5,666 nucleotides of DNA from Myxococcales bacterium (GTDB lineage: Bacteria; Desulfobacterota_B; Binatia; UBA1149; SPBQ01). This document shows, piece after piece, positions 1 to 5,666 of this stretch; positions within the stretch are counted from its first letter, which is position 1, and each line of letters begins with the position of its first letter. A model generated the notes under the pieces. That model had not been told where the DNA came from and did no database searches. It saw only the letters and a program-made list of their open reading frames with translations. The position numbers and the translations under genes were made by a program. The stretch is from the NCBI GenBank assembly GCA_004525875.1, contig SPBQ01000166.1, positions 1 through 5,666 of the forward strand, given 5' to 3'.

Positions 1-2475
1 CTTCTCTTCAAGCAGCAGGACGATGGCGGGTTCGAGGCCGTAAGCTGGCACCCGTTGACGCTGGTCGACGGCGTGAACGCTCCCCTGTGGGGTGACTTCG
101 ACGACGATGGGCTCACCGACGTCTACTTATGTCGCAGTGGACGGAACCAGCTCTGGCGTCAGGTCAGCCCCGACCACTGGGAGAACGTGACGCTCGTGGC
201 GCAAGCGGACGGCGGGTCGCTGGACACGATCGACGGCGCACTGTTCGACGCGGATCACGACGGTGACCTCGACATCTTCCTGGTCAACGCCGACGGCCCC
301 AACGAGCTACTGAGCAACAACCTCGACGGCACGTTCCGGCCGTTGGCCGTGACCAGCGGGCTCGCGGGCGACAACGACGCCTCACGTCAGGTGCTGATCG
401 CCGATCTCGACCAGGATCGCGACGCCGACATCGTCGTGATCAACGAGCAGCCGCCGCACGAGGTCTACCTGAACGATCTCGGCTGGAACTACCACAAGGC
501 CTCCGGCTTCGAGGAGTTCACCGGCTCGACAATCGATGCCGCCGTGGCCGGCGACATCGACGCCGACGGCACCACGGAGATCTTCACGGTCGATGCGAGC
601 AGTGACCTGAAGCTATGGACGGCCTCCGATGAAGGTCGCTGGCAGCCGCGACGACTCGGCAATACCGGCGAGCTGGGTGAAGGCCAGAATGCAGTCCTCG
701 CGCTCGCCGACGTCACCGGCAGCGGCACACCGGCCATCCTCTACAACCATGGCGGGGCCTGGGTCGCCAGCGGGACCGACGGACGGCAGCTCGAGCGCAT
801 CCACGTAACGACGCCGGCGGGAGACACCGCGCTGGCCGCCTGGACCACGGTCGCACTCGATCACGAGAGGGGTCCCGCCGTTGTCGCGATCGATCGCAGT
901 GGCGAGCTCTGGCTGTGGCTGCCCGGCAAAGGCCGCCATCGTTTCACCGCCATCGAGCTGTCCGGGCGCGAAGATGCGGCCGCGGCGACGCGCTCGAACG
1001 CATCGGGCATCGGCACGCGACTGGCCGCACGCAGCGGGTCGAACTGGAGCGTAGCGACGACGTTTCGCGAGACCTCGACGGCAGGTCAGAGCCTCACCCC
1101 GGTCGCGGTCGGACTGGCCGGTGCCGACCGCGCCGACTTCGTCGCCATCGATTGGTCCGACGGTGTCTATCAAACCGAGATCGATCTCGACGCCGGGCAG
1201 CTACACCGGATCGCCGAGGAGCAGCGGCAACTCTCGAGCTGTCCGCTGCTGTTCGCGTGGAACGGGGAGCGCTACGAGTTCGTCACCGACATCATGGGCG
1301 TGGGCGGGCTCGGCTACGCCGTCGGCCGCGATCTCTACGCCGAGCCGCGGTCGTGGGAGAAGCTCGTGCTCCCCCCCGACGCGCTACGCGCGCAGGACGG
1401 CCGCTACCGGCTGAAGATCGTGCAGGCCATGGAGGAGATCACCTACGTCGACTCCGTGCGCCTGGTTGCCTACGACCTTCCGCCGGACTGGCGCATGGCA
1501 CTCGATGAGCGCGCGCGGGTCGCCGGCTCCGAGCCTACCGGCGAGCCGTTCTTCTTCCGGCGCGAGCGCGTCGCCGTGAGCGCGATCAACGATCGGGGGG
1601 AGGACGTCACCGACGCCGTACGCGAAGCCGATGCGTCGGGCGCGCCCATCGGGCCACTCGACGAACGCTTCATCGGCCGCCTCGTAGCCGATCATGTTCT
1701 GACCGTCACGCTGTCCGAGACCGGTGGCGACACTCTCGCCGGAGCGGCCGAACATCCCGTGCTCCTGGCCGACGGCTGGATCGAGTACCCGTACTCCCAG
1801 ACGCGGTTTGCCGCGTGGCAGGCCGGCGCCGACTACCGCTCGCCGACGCTCGAAGTGAGGCGCAAGGACGGGCACTGGGTGCGGCTACTGGAGGGCTTCG
1901 GTTATCCCGCCGGAATGCCGAAGCGAATGACGATCGCGCTCGCCGGTCTCGACCAAGACATCTCGGCGCTGCGACTTCGAACCAACGAGGAGATCTACTG
2001 GGACCGCATCTCGATCGCGTACGCCGAGCCCGCGCCGGCGGAGCTTCGACGACACGTACCGGCGCTGGTGGCCGCCGAAGTGAGACGCACAGGCTTCCCG
2101 GCGACGGCAAAGGGGCCGCAGAAACAGCCACGCTACGACTACGACGCGCGTGCGCCGTTCTGGGATACACGCCCCTTCGCCGGTTCCTATACCGCGTTCG
2201 GAGACGCGAAGGAGCTGGTTCGCGCGACCGACGACGCGCTGGCGATCATCGGACCCGGCGAGGAGATTCACTTCGAGTTCGAGGCCATCGCCGGCGAACC
2301 GCCGGCCGGGTGGACACGCTACATCGTCATCGACGCGCACGGCTGGGCCAAGGACATGGACCTGTACACCAGGGATGGCGGCAGCGTCGATCCACTGCCG
2401 ACCGCCGGCGTGGCGAGCACCGATCGCGATCGCCTCCATGCCCGCTACAACAACCGACATGCGGGCGGGCACTGA
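1..2475 (+). CDS. FG-GAP/VCBS repeat protein, CRTAC1-like, 5' end missing
   Basis: The frame is open from base 1 to the TGA at 2473-2475 (824 codons), so the gene begins upstream; the TTG at 55 is not a convincing start. The N-terminal half holds calcium-binding FG-GAP/VCBS motifs of the form DxDxDGxxD: DFDDDGLTD (from 94), DADHDGDLD (247), DLDQDRDAD (403) and DIDADGTTE (553, with Glu for the last Asp). More degenerate copies follow to about 1200. Such repeats form an extracellular beta-propeller. From 1240 a different module begins with CPLLFAWNGERYEFVTD, continues through GVGGLGYAVGRDLYAEPRSW, and ends with a conserved-looking GWAKDMDLYTRDGG segment (about 2341-2382). I recall this C-terminal module from large CRTAC1/TPR-type proteins of environmental bacteria; its function is not known to me. 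No catalytic residues are recognisable. A secretion signal, if present, is outside the window. The gene is followed directly by the cytochrome gene, which suggests a joint extracytoplasmic role. Confidence is high for the gene and propeller, low for function. Confidence 0.8.
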   Translation, partial: LLFKQQDDGGFEAVSWHPLTLVDGVNAPLWGDFDDDGLTDVYLCRSGRNQLWRQVSPDHWENVTLVAQADGGSLDTIDGALFDADHDGDLDIFLVNADGPNELLSNNLDGTFRPLAVTSGLAGDNDASRQVLIADLDQDRDADIVVINEQPPHEVYLNDLGWNYHKASGFEEFTGSTIDAAVAGDIDADGTTEIFTVDASSDLKLWTASDEGRWQPRRLGNTGELGEGQNAVLALADVTGSGTPAILYNHGGAWVASGTDGRQLERIHVTTPAGDTALAAWTTVALDHERGPAVVAIDRSGELWLWLPGKGRHRFTAIELSGREDAAAATRSNASGIGTRLAARSGSNWSVATTFRETSTAGQSLTPVAVGLAGADRADFVAIDWSDGVYQTEIDLDAGQLHRIAEEQRQLSSCPLLFAWNGERYEFVTDIMGVGGLGYAVGRDLYAEPRSWEKLVLPPDALRAQDGRYRLKIVQAMEEITYVDSVRLVAYDLPPDWRMALDERARVAGSEPTGEPFFFRRERVAVSAINDRGEDVTDAVREADASGAPIGPLDERFIGRLVADHVLTVTLSETGGDTLAGAAEHPVLLADGWIEYPYSQTRFAAWQAGADYRSPTLEVRRKDGHWVRLLEGFGYPAGMPKRMTIALAGLDQDISALRLRTNEEIYWDRISIAYAEPAPAELRRHVPALVAAEVRRTGFPATAKGPQKQPRYDYDARAPFWDTRPFAGSYTAFGDAKELVRATDDALAIIGPGEEIHFEFEAIAGEPPAGWTRYIVIDAHGWAKDMDLYTRDGGSVDPLPTAGVASTDRDRLHARYNNRHAGGH

Positions 2476-3673
2476 CCCTCGCGCCGTGAAACCCGACGGT
2501 CCGGTCGTCGGGCCGCGACTGCGGCGCCTCCTGTTCGTGGTCCTCGGGCTCTTCAGCCTGCTGGCGGTGAACTCCGTCTACCTCTCGGTCGTCACGGCGC
2601 TCGAGTGGTCCACCGGGCGCAGCCACCAGGACGCCCTCTATCCGTGGATGTTCCTGCTCCACCTGGTGATGGGTCTGACGATCGCGCCGTGCGCGCTGGT
2701 GTTCGCGACCCTCCACGCACGCAAGGCACGGCGTCGGCCACGATGGCTCGCCGCGCGCGTGGGCTACGCGCTGCTCACCGCCGTGGTGCTGCTGATCGCG
2801 AGCGGCCTGCTGCTCACGCGCTTCGATTTCTTCGAGGTCCGCGACCCCGCCCTACGATCGATCGCCTACTGGCTGCACGTCGCCATACCGATCGGGGTCG
2901 CATGGCTGTTCGTTCTGCATCGGCTCGCGGGGCCGAGGATCCGCTGGAAGGTCGGACTGTCGTGGGCGGGCGTGGCCGCCTGCGCCGCGCTGGCCGTCGT
3001 CGCGGTCAATGCTCGGCAACGGGCACCTGTCTCGCGCTATGAGCCGCCCTCGGTGCAGGCTCGCTTCGCTCCGTCGCTGGCACGAACCGTCGGCGATCAG
3101 CTCATCCCCGCCGGCGCGCTGATGATGGACGAGTACTGCGCGGAGTGTCATGCCGACGTTCATTCGCAGTGGGAGCACAGCGCGCACCGCTTCAGCTCGT
3201 TCAACAACCCAGCCTACCGGTTCTCGGTACTGGAAACGCGCGCCGTGGCACTCGAGCGCGACGGCAACGTCGACGCCTCCCGCTTCTGCGCCGGCTGTCA
3301 CGATCCGGTGCCGCTGTTCTCGGGCGCGTTCGATGCGACCGACTTCGACGACGTGAATGATCCGACCGCGATGGCCGGAATCACCTGCTCCTCGTGCCAC
3401 GCGATCACGCAGATCAACAGCCCGCGAGGGAACGCGGACTACACGATCGGGGCGCCCGCTCAGTATCCGTTCGCCTACAGCAAGAGCCGCTCGCTCGGCT
3501 GGAGCAACCGCCAGCTCGTGAAGGCCAAGCCAGCCTTCCACAAGCGCACCTACCTCAAGCCCTTCCACCGCGAGGCCGAGTTCTGCGGTCTGTGCCACAA
3601 GGTCCATCTTCCCGAAGAGCTCAACAATTCAGGTGGTTACGGGGACAGAACCACTACGACTCGTATCTATTGA
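2459..3673 (+). CDS. Membrane multiheme cytochrome c, N-terminal part (frameshifted gene)
   Basis: This frame encodes the first 390 residues of a cytochrome that continues in another frame after about 3628; the last 15 codons to the TGA at 3671-3673 are out-of-frame tail. Numbering is from ATG 2459. Five hydrophobic helices lie at about residues 24-48, 62-85, 101-120, 135-155 and 165-184. Basic loops (HARKARRRPR, RLAGPRIRWK) put the N-terminus inside and the rest outside. Histidines 68 and 86 (helix 2) and 140 and 154 (helix 4) could bind two b-type haems. Four c-type haem sites follow: CAECH (3137-3151), CAGCH (3287-3301), CSSCH (3386-3400) and CGLCH (3584-3598). The first, followed by HSQWEHSAHRF, resembles cytochrome c554-type (Cytochrome_C554) multihaem domains. 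The role is probably electron transfer between the membrane quinone pool and periplasmic partners; the substrate is unknown. ATG 2459 overlaps the upstream gene by 17 bases; GTG 2486 (10-base gap) is equally possible, and neither has a clear ribosome binding site. Confidence 0.8.
   Translation: MRAGTDPRAVKPDGPVVGPRLRRLLFVVLGLFSLLAVNSVYLSVVTALEWSTGRSHQDALYPWMFLLHLVMGLTIAPCALVFATLHARKARRRPRWLAARVGYALLTAVVLLIASGLLLTRFDFFEVRDPALRSIAYWLHVAIPIGVAWLFVLHRLAGPRIRWKVGLSWAGVAACAALAVVAVNARQRAPVSRYEPPSVQARFAPSLARTVGDQLIPAGALMMDEYCAECHADVHSQWEHSAHRFSSFNNPAYRFSVLETRAVALERDGNVDASRFCAGCHDPVPLFSGAFDATDFDDVNDPTAMAGITCSSCHAITQINSPRGNADYTIGAPAQYPFAYSKSRSLGWSNRQLVKAKPAFHKRTYLKPFHREAEFCGLCHKVHLPEELNNSGGYGDRTTTTRIY
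3620..3640 (+). other. Frameshift site splitting the cytochrome gene
   Basis: Upstream the frame reads GAG CTC AAC AAT (E-L-N-N) through 3628. Downstream the sensible frame reads TTC AGG TGG TTA (F-R-W-L) from 3628. The two share T3628, so one base is missing: AATTTC or AACTTC would give an intact N-N-F-R-W reading. The old frame stops at 3671-3673. Coding character, the fifth CXXCH motif, the beta region and the TPRs are well preserved after the shift, so the lesion is recent or is a sequencing or assembly error. No X-XXY-YYZ slippery heptamer is present, so programmed -1 frameshifting is unlikely. Confidence 0.75.
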
Positions 3674-5265
3674 GCGGGGTGTCCGGACACGGCGTCGCGA
3701 GCTTCTACTATCCCGACGAAGCGATCGACACGTGCAGCGCCTGTCACATGCCGCTCACTGCATCGAGCGACTTCGGCGCCGCGTACTTCGACGGCTCGCG
3801 CACGCTCGAGGTTCACGATCATGCCTTTCGAGGTGCGAACACTGCGATCCCCTACCTGGAGGGTATGCCCGACCGCGTGATCAAGATGCACCAGGACTTC
3901 CTCGAGGGCTCGGTCCGGGTGGACATCTTCGGCTTGCGCGAGGATGGCGACGTCGGGGGCGCGTTGACGGCTCCACTGCGACCGACGGTACCTGCGCTGG
4001 AACAGGGCCGACGCTATCTTCTGGAGGTGGTGCTGCGCACGTTGACGCTCGGACACGTGTTCACTCAGGGAACGGCCGATTCGAACGAGGTCTGGCTCGA
4101 TGTAACCGTCGCGAGCGGATCACGAGTGATCGGCAGGAGCGGCTCGCTCAGCAGGGACGACGAGGTCGACCCCTGGTCGCACTTCGTCAACGCCTACGTG
4201 CTCGATCGCGAAGGGCGCCGCATCGATCGTCGCAACGCGCAGGACATCTTCGTCCCCCTCTACGACAACCAGATCCCGCCCGGCGCGGCCGACACGGTCC
4301 ACTACGCCTTCGAGGTCCCCGGCGACGTGACCGGTGAGATCGCGATCGAAGCAAGCCTTCGCTACCGGAAGTTCGATACGCGCTTCGTGCGCCACTTCAT
4401 GGGCGATCGCTTCACGGGCAACGACTTGCCGATCACGACCGTAGCGACCGACACGGTCGTCTTCCCCGTCACCGAGGGCGGAGCACGACTCGCTCGGACG
4501 GCCGCCGCAACGGGCGAGAGCGCGCCGTCGCCACAACCGCAGTGGCAGCGCTGGAACGACTACGGGATCGGACTTCTGCGAAAGAGCGCCAGGGGAGCCG
4601 GCCGCGGGCAGCTCCGCCAGGCGGAACACGCCTTCGCCGTCGTCGAGGAAATGGGCCGGGCCGAGGGGGCGACGAACCTGGCGCGCGGGTATCTCAAGGA
4701 AGGGCGGCTCGATGACGCCGCCGGGGCGCTGAAGCGCGCGGCCGAGCACGACCCGCCAGCCACGCCATGGACGGTCGGCTGGCTGTCCGCCCGAGTATAC
4801 AAGGAACGCGGCGAGCTCGAGGAGGCGGCGGACGTGTACCGGGCGCTGGCGAGAACCGCGTTCTCCGACGCGCGACGGCGCGGCTTCGACTTCGCGCTCG
4901 ACTACCGCTTGCTGAACGAGCTCGGACAGACGCTGATCGAGCGCGCCCGACAGGTGCGCGGCGAGGACCTTCGCCCCCGCCGTGAAGCGCTCCTGCGAGA
5001 AGCGCTGGGCTGGTTCGAGCGCGTGCTCGAGATCGATCCGGAGAACGTCAGCGCCCATTACAATCTCGCGCTGAACCACGAGGAGCTCGGCGACCCGGAG
5101 CGCACCGCGACGCACCGGTCGCTGCACGCGCGCTACAAGCCTGATGACAACGCTCGCGATCGTGCGGTGGCGATCCACCGTCGCGACAATCCTGCCGCAA
5201 ACCATGCCGCCGAAGCCGTCGTGATCTACGATCTGCAGCGCGACACTGCGACGATTCATCCATGA
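3628..5265 (+). CDS. Multiheme cytochrome c, C-terminal part: fifth haem, beta domain, TPRs
   Basis: This is the continuation of the preceding cytochrome in the +1 frame (545 codons to the TGA at 5263-5265). The frame is also open upstream to 3394, but that stretch is Arg-rich shadow of the real frame. The join restores NNFRWLRGQNHYDSYLLSG, then the fifth haem site CSACH (3733-3747) and a histidine-rich segment (EVHDHAFRG, about 3808-3834) that could supply axial ligands. Residues from about 480 to 680 of the joined protein look beta-rich, with GHVFTQGTADSNEVWLDV (from 4051) and YDNQIPPGAADTVHY (from 4261); I associate this region with the same TPR-cytochrome family. From about 4549 the protein is helical, with NDYGIGLL, LARGYLKEGRLDDAAGALKR, and a clear TPR near the end (ALGWFERVLEIDPENVSAHY, from 5002). 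TPRs suggest protein-protein binding. If translated separately it has no signal peptide, so it would not be exported or haem-loaded; it makes sense only joined to the N-terminal part. Confidence 0.8.
   Translation, partial: FRWLRGQNHYDSYLLSGVSGHGVASFYYPDEAIDTCSACHMPLTASSDFGAAYFDGSRTLEVHDHAFRGANTAIPYLEGMPDRVIKMHQDFLEGSVRVDIFGLREDGDVGGALTAPLRPTVPALEQGRRYLLEVVLRTLTLGHVFTQGTADSNEVWLDVTVASGSRVIGRSGSLSRDDEVDPWSHFVNAYVLDREGRRIDRRNAQDIFVPLYDNQIPPGAADTVHYAFEVPGDVTGEIAIEASLRYRKFDTRFVRHFMGDRFTGNDLPITTVATDTVVFPVTEGGARLARTAAATGESAPSPQPQWQRWNDYGIGLLRKSARGAGRGQLRQAEHAFAVVEEMGRAEGATNLARGYLKEGRLDDAAGALKRAAEHDPPATPWTVGWLSARVYKERGELEEAADVYRALARTAFSDARRRGFDFALDYRLLNELGQTLIERARQVRGEDLRPRREALLREALGWFERVLEIDPENVSAHYNLALNHEELGDPERTATHRSLHARYKPDDNARDRAVAIHRRDNPAANHAAEAVVIYDLQRDTATIHP
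3632..3655 (+). repeat. Small inverted repeat beside the frameshift
   Basis: GTGGTT (3633-3638) and AACCAC (3649-3654) are perfect inverted copies, with a possible G-U pair extending to 3632/3655 and a 10-base loop. The stem begins about three bases after the frameshift point. It lies inside the codons for the R-W-L-R-G-Q-N-H segment, so it may be chance. It could promote polymerase slippage or sequencing error there, but this is inference. Confidence 0.3.
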
Positions 5266-5271
5266 GCGCCG

Positions 5272-5666
5272 ATGGATCGTGATCGCAATCGGCCTGAAAG
5301 GCCGCAGCACGCCAGCGAGGAAACCGACGACCGCGCGATCCGCCGCGGGCTACGCTGGTCGGCGGCGCTCGCGACGAGTCTCGTGATGGTGGCCATCGCC
5401 GTCTTCGCAGTCCTGGAGCGCGATAAGCCGCCCGTACCCGTCCTCGAATCGCAGATCGTCGCACCGGACGTGCGGACCGATCAGGAAGCAATCTCCATTC
5501 CCGCGCTGCCGTTCGTCGACATCACGCGGGCGGCGGGAATCGATTTCGTTCATTCGAACGGTGCGGCTGGCGACAAACTGCTGCCCGAGACGATGGGCGG
5601 CGGCGCAGCGTTCCTCGACTACGACGCCGACGGCGACCCGGACATCCTGCTCGTCGACTCCGGCCC
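5272..5666 (+). CDS. CRTAC1-type FG-GAP protein, membrane-anchored, 3' end missing
   Basis: The first 131 codons of a gene are present; the frame is open to the window end. ATG 5272 is the first possible start after the in-frame stop at 5263-5265, leaving a 6-base gap to the cytochrome gene. There is no clear Shine-Dalgarno sequence, so coupling to the upstream gene is likely. The product begins with a charged cytoplasmic stretch (RAIRRGLRW), one hydrophobic helix at about residues 29-48, and a Pro-rich linker, so it is probably anchored with its body outside the cytoplasm. From residue 81 it reads FVDITRAAGIDFVHSNG, then PETMGGGAAFLDYDADGDPD (105-124). This is the typical start of CRTAC1-family FG-GAP proteins, and D116 to D124 form a calcium-binding DxDxDGxxD loop. 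Full-length members usually run several hundred residues and often end in an ASPIC/UnbV domain, which would lie outside this window. Family assignment is firm; the biochemical role is unknown. Confidence 0.85.
   Translation, partial: MDRDRNRPERPQHASEETDDRAIRRGLRWSAALATSLVMVAIAVFAVLERDKPPVPVLESQIVAPDVRTDQEAISIPALPFVDITRAAGIDFVHSNGAAGDKLLPETMGGGAAFLDYDADGDPDILLVDSG

Noticed and set aside
886..897. Palindrome GCGATCGATCGC and frequent CGATCG-type words, possibly HIP1-like or regulatory
   Set aside because: They lie within coding sequence and follow from frequent Asp, Ile and Arg codons (GAT/ATC/CGC). Only a few exact GCGATCGC copies are seen, with no regular spacing.
1371..1377. Run of seven C as a possible second frameshift
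   Set aside because: The frame reads sensibly on both sides (SWEKLVLPPDALRAQDGRY), so no base appears lost or gained.
2150..2458. Upstream extension of the cytochrome frame to 2150
   Set aside because: It overlaps the clearly coding end of the FG-GAP gene, and its translation is Ser/Arg/Pro-rich shadow sequence. The membrane protein starts at 2459 or 2486.
3394..3627. Start of the second cytochrome frame at ATG 3394
   Set aside because: This stretch translates to Arg/Gln-rich shadow sequence while the other frame carries the CGLCH haem site and conserved context. The real join is at about 3628.
5262..5280. ATGA overlap start at 5262
   Set aside because: The frame from this ATG meets TGA after six codons. 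The real downstream start is ATG 5272.
4120..5310. Long antisense open frame of 396 codons opposite the cytochrome C-terminal part
   Set aside because: The opposite strand encodes recognisable beta and TPR segments in good register. The antisense product has no recognisable motif, and long antisense frames are expected in GC-rich coding DNA.

Overview
The window is a GC-rich, gap-free stretch from an uncultured-type bacterium. All recognisable genes lie on the + strand and read as one operon. No RNA gene, mobile element, CRISPR array or terminator is visible. Family content (large FG-GAP/CRTAC1-type proteins beside a multiheme cytochrome c with TPRs) is common in environmental Gammaproteobacteria, Acidobacteria, Planctomycetes and related metagenomic lineages; the sequence alone does not decide between them.

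Layout. (1) Bases 1-2475: the 3' part of a large secreted-type protein, an FG-GAP/VCBS beta-propeller region followed by a long C-terminal module; its start lies upstream of the window. (2) Bases 2459-5265: one membrane-bound multiheme cytochrome gene split into two reading frames by an apparent one-base deletion near 3626-3630. The N-terminal part (2459-3673) carries five membrane helices and four CXXCH haem sites. The C-terminal part (3628-5265) carries the fifth CXXCH, a beta-rich region and a TPR region. Joined, they make about 935 residues (926 from the alternative GTG start). (3) Bases 5272-5666: the start of a second FG-GAP protein of the CRTAC1 type, membrane-anchored at its N-terminus and cut by the window end.

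The genes are packed with a 17-base overlap (or 10-base gap) and a 6-base gap and have no clear Shine-Dalgarno sites at the internal starts, suggesting translational coupling. The likely joint role is an extracytoplasmic redox assembly: a membrane cytochrome with possible b-type haems in the membrane and five c-type haems outside, flanked by two calcium-binding propeller proteins. The substrate cannot be read from the sequence. The most notable points are the frameshift between haems 4 and 5, the paired histidines in the membrane domain (a possible b/c cytochrome fusion), and the propeller-cytochrome-propeller gene arrangement.
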